A stretch of DNA of 64,000 nucleotides from Streptosporangium nondiastaticum (GCF_003011965.1 NZ_PXWG01000015.1:32719-96718), one strand, 5' to 3'. Counted from the first letter of the stretch, positions 16,901 through 25,859 are shown. Numbers and translations are program-made. Notes: generated by a model from the sequence alone, not told the origin.

Positions 16901-17737
16901 GGCAAGAAGCCCGACATCGACGTCGTCCTCGACAGCATCGACTTCATCGGGCCCCTCTCCTTCGTACAGACCCTGCGCCGGCTCATCCCCGTCGACGGCT
17001 TCAGCGACCCGCCGGGCATCCAGGTCACCCCCTCGGGCATCACCGCCCGCTACGCCCTGCCGCTGCCCAACCTCGCCATCGGCGTGTTCAGCCTGGAGAA
17101 CATCCGCCTGGGCGCCTACCTCGACCTGCCGTTCATCGGCCGCACGGTCGAGATCGGCTTCTTCTTCTGCACCCGCCAGGCGCCGTTCCGGCTCACCGTC
17201 TCCCTCCTCGGCGGCGGGGGCTTCTTCGGCATCGTGCTGACCCCGGAGCGGGTGGCCGTGCTGGAGGGCGCCCTGGAATTCGGCGCCGCGCTGTCGATGA
17301 ACTTCGGCGTCGCGAGCGGCAGCCTGTCGGTGATGGCGGGCATCTACTACCGCCTGGAGCTCGGCAGCGGCGAATCCCGGCTGACGGGCTACTTCCGGGC
17401 CCGGGGCGAGGTCGACATCCTCGGCATCGTCTCCGCCTCCATCGAGATCTGCCTGGAGCTCACCTTCGAGCCGCCGAACACGGTCTCCGGACGCGCCCGG
17501 ATCTCCGTCAGCATCCACATCGGCTTCTGGTCGCAGTCGGTCACGATCGAGTGCGAGAAGCGGTTCGTGGGCTCCGGAAACTCCCTGACCCCGCTGACCG
17601 CGGCGGACGCGGAGGCGGCCGGCGCCGGCCGCCCGGTCGCCTTCGCCGAGATGATGGCGCCCTACACCGACCCGGTCACCGGCGTCCGTCGTGACCCCGT
17701 CGCCGAGTACTGCACCGCCTTCGCGGAAGTGAGCTGA
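13982..17737 (+). CDS. Giant protein of unknown function (first of pair)
   Basis: 1251 aa with no signal peptide. I do not recognise the family. An acidic Ala/Gly-rich linker at about 170-230 separates an N-terminal part from a large body. The region about 740-830 is helical and amphipathic (VIKLVDTLDKPLKVPNFF, ELITHEIDRYPAAARRVADT). The last 350 residues alternate hydrophobic and polar residues in long beta-strands (SLLGGGGFFGIVLTPERVAV, GALEFGAALSMNFGVASGSL), like a large beta-sheet or lipid-contacting shell. ATG 13982 follows a GGGGGCGAG word. The next gene starts 3 nt after the stop, so the two are certainly co-expressed. A structural or delivery assembly is one possibility; there is no direct proof. 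Confidence 0.8.
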   Translation: MSTPASIRILRGTDLMDLSFGFPGLRLDDSAGRRRLVRADPQRDGLLVVTFGPQHVVEHAFNDQVPGESRDLPVDSRISGRSVLVFEVGPQEAIDYTEDGLLGAMGRLPLRVVDAAREPERAPLTVTVRPAGAEGTPGEGAGGRDSTARTLALVRLLRTTAELAARYGLRPTLEAAAAAGAVIEPSGAGPDDGAGSDNRAGSGADADAGTSEEAAPAVAAAGPQDPLADPDHPATGIELPYRLYLSPSQKGRWIHRGAIPDPAPGERVELWHTRLEGTKVRALWDREGGRAPGPVEPPPFRQALLPEDRHDIVDLTSNSGLRGPGGQPYVPKPVDVAVLMLSAVGGWLDSLGSWPERPVGISLSEWRNRTSMGRDHYVRVMREGYLCPFGHRAVLVTVTERKFSDPRAAYLNQREFVVVREPLRTYDPSVPLPGSSDPAAPLTNMLFPFRSVRIDTVVTPDLVPPDDRKKFFPATRTETPFRFAVTAVDHSGRIVEFRTPLQFLDETKASGAELTRAVDEYNALDKNPPRAATPAAAVEFPTLSGADLLGQTVALAPTQRADDTSLDVAQMVWGMAAPPALADPAASDPARSKPAQFLPQLRWANATVPAVQALAGRGTTVVPVAYAKRYALSGFSQAADPVRLPNKGQVFLSLLTHDSSPLKMDFQQRSDRSGGLSAPSIAVAGLSRLTGPVSGVAATPQTDPLDLIANGTFQPDNYFRPLDLFDKIGPRLLGLIPLAQVIKLVDTLDKPLKVPNFFTETITAVTGFLSDLQRVRELITHEIDRYPAAARRVADTAQVFVKTVGDFIEQRLPGRTAPPTTSMQDVDNAFNAFSAALTDLLNALPADADPGVRALLTRVQQQVATWTTGAGQAIALREAVQRAAQGAKLPETVNARLEWNPEIQQYPATDPVFVPEPGGRFSIVVDVRGSLRSDLTVGADITCSLEKFSLLLIPPPFRVLKLTFKHVRFGMRAGKKPDIDVVLDSIDFIGPLSFVQTLRRLIPVDGFSDPPGIQVTPSGITARYALPLPNLAIGVFSLENIRLGAYLDLPFIGRTVEIGFFFCTRQAPFRLTVSLLGGGGFFGIVLTPERVAVLEGALEFGAALSMNFGVASGSLSVMAGIYYRLELGSGESRLTGYFRARGEVDILGIVSASIEICLELTFEPPNTVSGRARISVSIHIGFWSQSVTIECEKRFVGSGNSLTPLTAADAEAAGAGRPVAFAEMMAPYTDPVTGVRRDPVAEYCTAFAEVS

Positions 17738-17740
17738 GCC

Positions 17741-20700
17741 ATGCCCGAGACGATCCGGTGGACAGTACTGCCCGACGGGACCACGGCCGACGGAAAGCTC
17801 CGGCTGACCGTCCTCGTCAGCCCGCGCCTGACCGGAGGCGACACCCTCAGGTCCTTCCCGGGCTTCAAGGACGACTGGCCGAAGACCCTGCGCGGCTACG
17901 CGGCCGCTCTCCAAGTGGAGTTCCAGAGCCCCGGCGGGACCTCCGTGACCGTGTCCACCGAGCCGCAGACCGACCGCTACCCGCCGGCCGACAGCGGCTT
18001 GTGGCCGAAGCTGTTCGGCCCCGACACGAAGGTGAGCCCGCCGTCCGGCGCCCTCGCCGCCGCACCCGCCGGGCCGCCCACGCTGCGCTCGTTCCCGAGC
18101 CGGGCCGTCCACGAGCAGATCACCGCCCTGTACGAGGCGGCGGCGACCGCCACGGCCCACCGCCGGGCGTTCCCCGCCACCGGCTCCGATCCGCGCCTCG
18201 GCGCGGCCGCGACCGGCGAGATCGGCCTGACCACGGGGGCTTCGGACACCGGCGCTCCGGCTGCTGACGTCCCGGCCGCCGGGGCCCCGATCGCCGAGGC
18301 GCCGGCAAGCTGGGACCACCCGCGGACAGACGACCTCACGGGCAACCTCACCCCGGCCGTCCGGTCCTTCTCCAGCGGCGTCGCCACCCTCTACGGCCGG
18401 CTCGACCGGCTGCTCCAGGGGACGTCCGGCGGCGGAGGCCCGCACGCCGCCGCGGCCCCCGACCCGTACAGGCCGCTGTGCATGGACCGCACCAGGCCGG
18501 AGTACAAGGGCGATCGCGCCCTGCTCGGCCTCGCCGAGACGTACCGCTTCTACGACCGCGCGACACCCGCGAAGCCCGCCGTACCACCGGCCCGGCAAGC
18601 CGGGGACACCCCCGCCGCGCCGCTCCCGCCGCCCACAGCGCCCGACCTCGACTTCCACGCGGCCTGCGCCCTCCTCGCCGACTACCCCGAACTCCTGCGC
18701 CGCTTCGGCCTCGCCCTCGACCTCCTGGTCACGCCCCCGCCCGGGCTCGCCGACCAGTGGCAGGCCCGTGTCTCCTTCACCGCCCCGCAGGAGCAGCTCA
18801 ACACCGACAAGAAACTGCGCCCGTGGACTCTGCTGCGCCACGTCCCGGGGAAGCGCTTCGAGGCGTACGCGGCCGACGACGGGCTCCACGGCCACCGGAT
18901 GCTGAAGCTGGGCGTGGACGAGGTGCACACCCTTGATCTCGACGTCGACGGCGCCGCGATGAAGTACGTGGAGTTCTCCCGCATCGTCGACCAGGTGCTC
19001 ACCGGCGTGGGCGATCCGGGCACCGCCGCCTCCGGCGACCCCACCGCGCTGCCGGCCCTGCACGGCGCGGGCCTCACCGTCCTGTACGAGGGCCGCGACG
19101 CCTCCCTGGCCGACCAGATGGCTGCCGACGCCCACCACACGGCCGGGGTCGGCCCCGACGGCCGGCCGGTCGAAGCGGCCGTCCTCGACGCCGCCCACCT
19201 CGTCCGCGGCTACCGCGTCGACGTGGGCGTCGTCGACGCCGCCACGGGCCGCGTCACCACCTGGTACCCGCTGTGCGCCCGCACCGGCGACTACGCCATC
19301 AGACCGCCCGGCAAGCCCCCCGTGCCCATCACGGCGGACCCCGACGAGGGCCACGTCAAGGCCACCGCCGTCACCGGGGACAAGACCGGCGCCAACCAGC
19401 TCTTCGTCCACCAGGCCCTCTTCGGCTGGCACGGCTGGAGCCTGGCCGCGCCGCCGCCCGGCCGCACGATCGGCGCCGACAACGAGCCCCACGTGCCGGA
19501 CCCCGAAGTGTCGGCCGCGTTCCCGCTGGACGCCTCGTTCCGGCCGACCGCCGGCACCCTGCCCGCCCTGCGCTACCGCCGCACCTACCGGCTGCGCGCC
19601 CGCCTGGTCGACCTCGCCGGCAACAGCCTCGCCCCCGGGGCCCCGGCCGTCGAGGGCACCGCGACCGACCCCGTCACCTACGCGCGCTGGGAGCCCGTCC
19701 CGCCGCCCGCGATCGTGCCGAAGTGGCCGTTCCTGGAAGGCGAGTCCGAGCCGCGGCTGGTGATCCGCAGCACCGTCGACGAGCACGGCGTGCCCATGTC
19801 CCCGCTGGAGTGGTCGGTGCGCAGGAACGGCGAAGTGCCCGACCACGGGCCGGGCGACCCCCTCGAAGGCCCCGACCGGCGCTACCGCTCCTTCGACGAA
19901 CGGCACGTCAGCCCGCCCAAGACCGCCCTGCTCATGGCCGAGCAGCACGGGCAGTACGACGGCGCCTTCGGCCCCGGCAAATCCGCCGACGTGCGCAGCG
20001 CGTACTTCGCCGCCGCCTCCCGCGAGAGCGGCACCTACCTCGACACGGTCGTCCGCCTCGCCGAGGACCCGCGCATCACCCGCGACCTGAAGGCCGCCCA
20101 CGCCATCCACGTCGTCAAGCACAACCCGCACGACACCTCGGCCCTCACCCCGCTGCCCGTCGCCCGCGGCAGCGGCCTCAAACAGGGCGAGTACGTCATC
20201 CACAGCGCCGACCAGCTGCTCCTGCCCTACCTGCCCGACGTCCTGGCGCGCGGCGTCTCGCTGCGCGGGCTGCCGGGCGCGCGCCCCAACGAGACGTACG
20301 AGTTCACCGGGCCCTGGCCGCAGGCACGGCCCCTGCGGCTGAGGATCGAGGAGGGCAACGGCCCGCCGTCCTCGGGAGCCGGCGGCGTCGTCACCGTCTT
20401 CCTGCCCAAGGGCGAGACCGCGACCGTCCGCATGAGCTGCCGGGTCGACGCCGCGGACCTCGACCTCTTCCGCGCCTGGCGGATCCTCACCGGATCGGCC
20501 CTGTGGAACGACCCCGTGCGGCTGCCGCAGCCGAAGAAGGAGGAGCTGACGGCCGCGGCCGCCGCTGGCGAGAACTGGATGATCACCCCGTGGGTCGACA
20601 TCACCCTCGTGCACGCCGTGGAACGGCCCCTGGAACCCCCCGTGCTGGGCGACCTGACCTTCTCCCGCCTCCCCGGCCAGACCTTCGCCTCGCTCTCCGG

Positions 20701-22051
20701 ACCCCTGCGCTCCCACGCCAAGAGCACCGGCCGGATCGACCTCGACGCCACGTGGACGGAGTGGCACGACGACGTCACCGAGCCGGAGCCCCGGCAGATC
20801 ACCGGGCACGACCACGTCGGCGAGATCACCGTGGAACCGTTCGAGAACGACATCCGCATCGGTGACTTCGGGGGCCCCACCGTCCGCCACGAGTTCCGCG
20901 ACACCCGGCACCGCAACGTCACCTACACCCCGACCGCGGCCACCCGCTTCCGGGAGTACTTCCACCCGGCGATCACCGACCGGACCGAGCTCATCACCAG
21001 CCGGGGCCCCGGCAGCGCGGGACCTTCCGACAACGGCTGGGCCGTGCCCAGCACCCGCCGCCCCGAACCGCCCGTGATCAGCCACGTCGTGCCCACCTTC
21101 GGCCGGCAGCGCACCGTCGACCACGGCCTCCACCGCGTCACCCGGGCCCGCCGGCACGCCGGCGTCCGCGTCTACCTCAAACGCCCCTGGTTCTCCTCCG
21201 GCGACGACGAACTCCTCGCCGTCGTCCTCGACCCGGGCAGCCGGCTGCCGGCCGAACTGGTCACCCGCTGCGGCAACGACCCCGTCTGGGCCGACGACGC
21301 CGTCCTGCCCCGCCTGCGGCCGGGCAACTTCCCGAACGCCCGCGGCACCGCCACGGGCGTCCTCGCCGAGCAGGCCGGCGAAGCGCCCGTGACCGTCCCG
21401 CTGGCGCTCTTCCAGCCCGTCTTCGACCGCCGGCTCGGGCTGTGGGCCTGCGACATCGACGTCGACCTCGGCGACCTCGCCGACAGCCCCGCCTACTTCC
21501 CGTACGTGCGCCTGGCCCTGGCCCGCTACCAGCCCTGCTCCCTCGACCCCCTGCACATGTCGAAGGTCGTCCTCGCGGAGTTCGTCCAGCTGATGCCCGA
21601 CCGGACCGTCACCGCCACCATGGCGGCCACCGGCAACCAGATCCGCCTCGAACTGAGCGGGCCCGCCGCCCCCAACGCCCTCGGCGCGCTCGCGGGCACG
21701 GGCCGGGCCGCGATGGCGGCGAGCCGCCGCGTCGTCGCCACGGTGCAGAAGCGCGCCCACGGCGCCGGCGACCTCGAATGGGCCGCCGCCGCGACGGCCC
21801 TGGAACTGACCTGCACCGCCCGCGGCACCGGCTTCGCCTGGACCGGCGACCTCACCCTGCCGGCCACGGCCCTGTTCACCGACTACCGCCTCCTGATCGA
21901 AGAACACGAGACCTACCTCACCGACCGCGCCACGGCCACCGGCACGGTCACGGCCGGCGGAGCCGAGCGCCCGGTCGCCCGCCGGATCGTCCACGCCGAC
22001 TACTTCGGCCTGACCGTGTCGCTGCTCGGCCGGATCGTCCTGGAGGAATGA
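17741..22051 (+). CDS. Giant protein of unknown function (second of pair)
   Basis: 1436 aa with no signal peptide or membrane segment. The family is unrecognised. It has an Ala/Gly/Pro-rich linker (about 170-200) and many beta-type segments (YRRTYRLRARLVDLAGNSL, VRVYLKRPWFSSGDDELLAV), suggesting several sandwich domains in series. Only short cysteine content is seen, so it is probably a cytoplasmic protein or an assembly component. It begins 3 nt after the preceding 1251-aa protein; together they fill 8.07 kb. Neither shows nuclease, ATPase or protease motifs that I can recognise. G/C codon use matches the neighbourhood, so there is no sign of recent transfer. Confidence 0.8.
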   Translation: MPETIRWTVLPDGTTADGKLRLTVLVSPRLTGGDTLRSFPGFKDDWPKTLRGYAAALQVEFQSPGGTSVTVSTEPQTDRYPPADSGLWPKLFGPDTKVSPPSGALAAAPAGPPTLRSFPSRAVHEQITALYEAAATATAHRRAFPATGSDPRLGAAATGEIGLTTGASDTGAPAADVPAAGAPIAEAPASWDHPRTDDLTGNLTPAVRSFSSGVATLYGRLDRLLQGTSGGGGPHAAAAPDPYRPLCMDRTRPEYKGDRALLGLAETYRFYDRATPAKPAVPPARQAGDTPAAPLPPPTAPDLDFHAACALLADYPELLRRFGLALDLLVTPPPGLADQWQARVSFTAPQEQLNTDKKLRPWTLLRHVPGKRFEAYAADDGLHGHRMLKLGVDEVHTLDLDVDGAAMKYVEFSRIVDQVLTGVGDPGTAASGDPTALPALHGAGLTVLYEGRDASLADQMAADAHHTAGVGPDGRPVEAAVLDAAHLVRGYRVDVGVVDAATGRVTTWYPLCARTGDYAIRPPGKPPVPITADPDEGHVKATAVTGDKTGANQLFVHQALFGWHGWSLAAPPPGRTIGADNEPHVPDPEVSAAFPLDASFRPTAGTLPALRYRRTYRLRARLVDLAGNSLAPGAPAVEGTATDPVTYARWEPVPPPAIVPKWPFLEGESEPRLVIRSTVDEHGVPMSPLEWSVRRNGEVPDHGPGDPLEGPDRRYRSFDERHVSPPKTALLMAEQHGQYDGAFGPGKSADVRSAYFAAASRESGTYLDTVVRLAEDPRITRDLKAAHAIHVVKHNPHDTSALTPLPVARGSGLKQGEYVIHSADQLLLPYLPDVLARGVSLRGLPGARPNETYEFTGPWPQARPLRLRIEEGNGPPSSGAGGVVTVFLPKGETATVRMSCRVDAADLDLFRAWRILTGSALWNDPVRLPQPKKEELTAAAAAGENWMITPWVDITLVHAVERPLEPPVLGDLTFSRLPGQTFASLSGPLRSHAKSTGRIDLDATWTEWHDDVTEPEPRQITGHDHVGEITVEPFENDIRIGDFGGPTVRHEFRDTRHRNVTYTPTAATRFREYFHPAITDRTELITSRGPGSAGPSDNGWAVPSTRRPEPPVISHVVPTFGRQRTVDHGLHRVTRARRHAGVRVYLKRPWFSSGDDELLAVVLDPGSRLPAELVTRCGNDPVWADDAVLPRLRPGNFPNARGTATGVLAEQAGEAPVTVPLALFQPVFDRRLGLWACDIDVDLGDLADSPAYFPYVRLALARYQPCSLDPLHMSKVVLAEFVQLMPDRTVTATMAATGNQIRLELSGPAAPNALGALAGTGRAAMAASRRVVATVQKRAHGAGDLEWAAAATALELTCTARGTGFAWTGDLTLPATALFTDYRLLIEEHETYLTDRATATGTVTAGGAERPVARRIVHADYFGLTVSLLGRIVLEE

Positions 22052-22207
22052 ACCACAGGCCCACTTGGGCCGGTACGCACACCGTCACCCTGAGTGCTGG
22101 ATTTGCCGAATATAGCGATCGATGACATTTTCGTTCCGTTTGCGGCAATGCCTGGCGGGAAGCCTGGCAGCGGGCGTTCCGGCTATGGGCGGGGGAGTGC
22201 GGTAGTG

Positions 22208-22948
22208 ATGGGGCATCAATTGCGGGCCGGGGCGGGCGTGGCCCTGGTGTGTGCGGCCGGGCTGGCGCTGGCCGGCTGCGGCGGGGACGGCAAGGGGAGC
22301 AAGGCCGACGGCCCGAAGTCGCCCGCCCGGAGCGCATCTCCTTCCCAAGCGGCCCCCTCGCCGGGAAACGGGAAGGGAGGCGGCAGCCGTGACGTCCTGC
22401 CGGGTCTGCCGTCGGCGGGCGACGCACGGAAGCAGCTCTCCGGCCTGACGGTGGCCAAGCCCCGCCCGATGACCGGCTACAGCCGCGACAAGTTCCCCCA
22501 CTGGGCCCAGCAGGGCAACAAATGCGACACCCGCGAAACGGCCCTGGAGCGCGACGGCCGCGACGTCAAGCGCGACGACCAGTGCAGAGCGGTGTCCGGC
22601 ACCTGGCAGAGCTTCTACGACGACAAGACCTTCACCGCCGCCTCCCAGGTCGACATCGACCACATCGTGCCGCTGGCCAACGCCTGGCGCTCCGGCGCCG
22701 ACCAGTGGACCATCGACCGGCGCAAGGAATTCGCCAACGACCTCACGCACCCCCAGGTGCTGACCGTCTCGGCGGCGTCGAACCGCAGCAAGGGCGACCA
22801 GAGCCCGGACCAGTGGCAGCCCCCTTCGAAGGCCGCCTGGTGCGTGTACGGCCGGGCCTGGACCTCCGTGAAGTCCACCTACGGTCTGACCGTCACCGAC
22901 GACGAGAAGAAGATGCTCACCACCATGCTGGGCACCTGCAACTCCTGA
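22208..22948 (+). CDS. HNH endonuclease-family lipoprotein (DUF1524-like)
   Basis: 246 aa. A lipoprotein signal with the box LALAGC places the Cys at about residue 23, followed by a Ser/Pro/Lys-rich spacer. The C-terminal domain holds the HNH core: the catalytic His in VDIDHIVPLANAW, then the Asn/His segment NDLTHPQVLTVSAASNRSKG. Family knowledge: secreted DUF1524/HNH proteins in Streptomyces are predicted nucleases. It probably degrades DNA outside the membrane. ATG 22208 was chosen; GTG 22205 is nearly as good, with GGGGGAG upstream. It is convergent with the next gene, with only 9 nt between stops. Confidence 0.86.
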   Translation: MGHQLRAGAGVALVCAAGLALAGCGGDGKGSKADGPKSPARSASPSQAAPSPGNGKGGGSRDVLPGLPSAGDARKQLSGLTVAKPRPMTGYSRDKFPHWAQQGNKCDTRETALERDGRDVKRDDQCRAVSGTWQSFYDDKTFTAASQVDIDHIVPLANAWRSGADQWTIDRRKEFANDLTHPQVLTVSAASNRSKGDQSPDQWQPPSKAAWCVYGRAWTSVKSTYGLTVTDDEKKMLTTMLGTCNS

Positions 22949-22957
22949 CCCCGGCCG

Positions 22958-24790
22958 TCAGCTGATCTCCCGGAGGGCGTTCGTGGCGCAGTGCACCTCG
23001 CCGCCGCCGAGGTGCGCCCAGGAGAAGTTCTCCACCCAGTGGACGCGCACACCACCGGTGGCCAGCGCCCGTTCGGCCTCGGCGCGGAAGAGATCGCGCC
23101 CGGCGACCTTCGGCCCGTGCGGGCTGGGGGCGGCGTAGTCGCGCGAGGTCAGGGACAGGCCGTTAGCGAGAGCGGGGGAGAGCGCTATGTGGCGCTTCGG
23201 CAGGCCCTCGCCCGCTTCGGTCCTGAAGTAGAGCACCGGCAGCCGGACGATCTCCTGGGGCTTCAGCCCCGTTTCCCGCAGCAGGACCGACAACTGCCCG
23301 TCGATCCGCCGGGCGGCGTCCTCGTTGTCACCGGCGTGCTCCTCGTAGCGCAGGAACTGATCCACGGTCGGCTTGGCGTCGGCGACCGTGTCGGCGAAGA
23401 GACGCTGCCCGCCCTCACCGGCCTGCTGAGCCTTCTTGAGCAGCTCCACGGCCTTGCGGGGATCGGAGACGGCGAGCGTCCAGCCCCGTGCGTTGTTCGC
23501 CCGGACGACGTGGACGGTCTCGTCGACATGGCCGACCAGCAGCCAGGACGTGTCCAGCACGACCGGAGGCTGCTGACCCTGGGCGGTCAGCATGCCCACG
23601 AACGACGGGTCGGGGCGGCGCTCCGCGCTGCTGCCGTAGAGGATCCGGCCCTGCGGATGGCCGGCGTACGGCGGCAGGGACTCGAAGTTGCCCGTGAAGT
23701 TCAGCAGCTCGTCGACGTTCTTCTCGCGCTGCGCGGTGGGCGTGTACTGCTGGACCACGCCCACGCCGGGACCGCGCAGGTCGCGGTAGAGGAGGCGCCC
23801 GGCCCGGCGCAGGCTCGCGGAGCGGCCGTCGGCGGACGTCCAGTAGTTGGGGGAGCGCAGGAGGATGCGCAGGGTCTGCGGGCCGTGGGGCGTCGGCCTG
23901 GTGACGTAGCCGGGCTCGGCGATGTCCTGGCGCCAGATGTCACGCCACCACTGCGAGGTGCCGGGCTGGAACCGCAGCCCGCTGTCCGGCAGGCCGGACT
24001 CTTTCGCCGCCTTGCGCAGGGAGTCCGCGAACTCCTGCCACTGCCCCGGGGGCCGGCTCGCGGCCGGGACCTCGACGGGCTGCCCCTCGCCCGGCCCGGG
24101 CGCCGCGGCGAAGACGTGCTGCGCGCGCTGCAGGTCGTGCTGCAGCAGCACCGGTGCCACGTGCATGCCCGCGCGGGCGGTCCGTGTGACCCCGTGCTCC
24201 GCCACGGACAGCGTCACCTCGATCCGGCCGTCCCACTGCTTCGGGTCGCGCACGATGTCACGGCCCTCCACGGCCAGCCTCACCCCGCGCCGCAACTCCT
24301 CCGCGCCGAGCCGCCCGTCGGACCCCAGCGAGACGTACTTCCCGTCGCGTACGACGAAGACGCGCGCGTAGGGGCTCTGGGCGGCCGGCAGGGAGACCCG
24401 GGCCGTGGCGCTCTTGCCCACGGCCATGGGCGGCACGGTCAGCGGGGTGAGGTCCTTGGCGTCCTCGGCGCCGTTGACCACGTCGTCGGCGGCGTCATTG
24501 CACGCGGCGAGCCGTTCGTCGACGGCCACGTCGAGCCGGTCCAGATCGCCGGGGCGCAGGGTGCAGCGGCGCGCGTCGTCATCAAGATTCGGCAGTACGA
24601 CCGGACCCTCGGGCATGCGCAACTCGGGCCGCGCGGAGAGAGAAGCGGACAGGGAAGCGGACAGAGGGGAAGGCGGCGGGGCGGACCGGGAGGCGGTCTG
24701 GGCGCCTGCCGGAGACACCAGCGCGGTGGTGACCGCCGTACAGGCCAGCACGCCGACCAGGGAAGTCCGGGTGAGCAGTGGTCTTTTCAT
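22958..24790 (-). CDS. Secreted protein-arginine deiminase (PAD-type)
   Basis: 610 aa. Sec signal peptide 1-30 (SPAGA|QTA). A beta-rich N-terminal part (about 55-230) precedes the PAD catalytic domain (about 245-610). The catalytic residues of animal PADs appear in order: D289 in WRQDIAEPGYV (PAD4 D350), H421 and D423 in LLVGHVDETVHVV (H471, D473), and C601 in GGGEVHCATNALRE (C645). It should convert peptidyl-arginine to citrulline on extracellular proteins. Animal-type PAD domains are uncommon in bacteria. ATG 24790 has only a weak AAAGG site. Four GGGTGGA words lie upstream. Confidence 0.9.
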   Translation of the reverse strand: MKRPLLTRTSLVGVLACTAVTTALVSPAGAQTASRSAPPPSPLSASLSASLSARPELRMPEGPVVLPNLDDDARRCTLRPGDLDRLDVAVDERLAACNDAADDVVNGAEDAKDLTPLTVPPMAVGKSATARVSLPAAQSPYARVFVVRDGKYVSLGSDGRLGAEELRRGVRLAVEGRDIVRDPKQWDGRIEVTLSVAEHGVTRTARAGMHVAPVLLQHDLQRAQHVFAAAPGPGEGQPVEVPAASRPPGQWQEFADSLRKAAKESGLPDSGLRFQPGTSQWWRDIWRQDIAEPGYVTRPTPHGPQTLRILLRSPNYWTSADGRSASLRRAGRLLYRDLRGPGVGVVQQYTPTAQREKNVDELLNFTGNFESLPPYAGHPQGRILYGSSAERRPDPSFVGMLTAQGQQPPVVLDTSWLLVGHVDETVHVVRANNARGWTLAVSDPRKAVELLKKAQQAGEGGQRLFADTVADAKPTVDQFLRYEEHAGDNEDAARRIDGQLSVLLRETGLKPQEIVRLPVLYFRTEAGEGLPKRHIALSPALANGLSLTSRDYAAPSPHGPKVAGRDLFRAEAERALATGGVRVHWVENFSWAHLGGGEVHCATNALREIS

Positions 24791-25157
24791 GCCTTTTACT
24801 CTGGCGCCGCCGGGACCTGCGCGGCATCGGCCGACGGGTGGAGCGAGGGGTGGATCCTTCGGTGCAGCCCGGGGTGGAGCGGGCTCCACTCATGGGTGGA
24901 GACGGGGGTGCGGAGCGCTGGGCACGCGGCACGGGCGCAGCCGGCAAGACCTGTGCCTTCACCGGTTCGCCGCACGGTCGGCCGTGACTCGGCCACAGGT
25001 CGGACACGGCTCCGTCGTCATTCGGTCGCGATTTGATCATGGACGGGCAAACGGCTGATTTTCGCCATGGCCATGCCCATAAACTTCCGGCCGGTTCGTA
25101 CATAGTTCATCGTTCAACCCCGGCGGTCGACGCCGGGCAGCACATTGGGGGATCCCT
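24791..25157. other. Intergenic region between deiminase and lipoprotein genes
   Basis: 367 nt between divergent genes, so it must hold both promoters. Four copies of GGGTGGA begin at 24836, 24848, 24872 and 24894. A 7-bp perfect inverted repeat GTGGAGC-GG-GCTCCAC lies at 24874-24889. No gene is supportable here. Confidence 0.45.
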
Positions 25158-25781
25158 ATGTCCATTCGTCACGTCGTCACGGCCGCGCTGGTCGTCTCCG
25201 GCGCACTCGCACTGACCGCCTGCGGGCCCACCGAGGACGGCGGCAAGGACGACGCCAAGGGTTCGGCGAGCTCGGCGCCGGCGCAGCCCGCCGGCGGCAA
25301 GGGCGACAAGGGCGACAAGGGCGACAAGGGAGATAAGGGCAAGGGCGGGAAGGGCAAGGACGGCTACACGGACCCCTGCGCGCCGCTGCCCAAGGGCCAC
25401 AAGCTCATCAAGGTGATGAGCGTCGAAGGCGCGATGAACAACATCGTCGCGCAGGACGCCAAGGTGTCCTGCAACACGAAGATGGACGAAGGCGCCTTCT
25501 ACCGCCCCGAGGGCGCGACGAACACGTACGCCTTCGACAACGACCACGCGAAGGTGACCGTCCTCACCCTGGACGGCCCCCAGGTCCGCCCGACGCGGCC
25601 GACCGAGAAGGTCACCTCCGGGATCGGCCACGTCAAGGAGTGCGCGGACCCGAACCACGAGCAGTACGACAACCAGAGCAAGGCCGACCACAAGGAATGG
25701 TGCGCCGGCCAGAACTACTACAACGTGACGCTCGGCCCGGGCAACAAGATCACCGAGATGGTCGAGCTCTCCGGCTCGTAG
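25158..25781 (+). CDS. Lipoprotein with a short collagen-like GDK repeat
   Basis: 207 aa. Lipobox ALTAC (Cys at about 22). A charged spacer holds four tandem Gly-Asp-Lys triplets plus further Gly-X-Lys triplets (about 47-70), encoded by a 9-bp DNA repeat. The C-terminal domain (about 72-207) has three cysteines in the first two thirds (PCAPLP, VSCNTK, KECADP) and one at EWCAGQ, compatible with two disulfides. The domain family is unrecognised (possibly DUF3558-like). ATG 25158 follows GGGGGA at 6 nt. A bidirectional hairpin follows the gene. Confidence 0.83.
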   Translation: MSIRHVVTAALVVSGALALTACGPTEDGGKDDAKGSASSAPAQPAGGKGDKGDKGDKGDKGKGGKGKDGYTDPCAPLPKGHKLIKVMSVEGAMNNIVAQDAKVSCNTKMDEGAFYRPEGATNTYAFDNDHAKVTVLTLDGPQVRPTRPTEKVTSGIGHVKECADPNHEQYDNQSKADHKEWCAGQNYYNVTLGPGNKITEMVELSGS

Positions 25782-25816
25782 CGCCCTGGGGGCCCGTGGG
25801 GGGGCCGGGCGGTTGC

Positions 25817-25859
25817 CCCGCCGCGCGGCCAGGAGCCCGGCTCCTGCCCGCGCGGCGGG
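25817..25859. terminator. Bidirectional hairpin terminator
   Basis: CCCGCCGCGCGG (25817-25828) pairs with 25848-25859, and an inner CAGGAGC/GCTCCTG stem extends it with a 3-nt loop. It lies between two convergent genes whose stops are at 25781 and 25870. Confidence 0.85.

Noticed and set aside
13655..21994. A 2,779-codon open frame on the minus strand
   Set aside because: It is the antisense shadow of the two giant plus-strand genes. Its composition is dominated by Gly, Arg, Val and Ala, with no ribosome site or recognisable motif, and the plus-strand genes have normal codon position bias.
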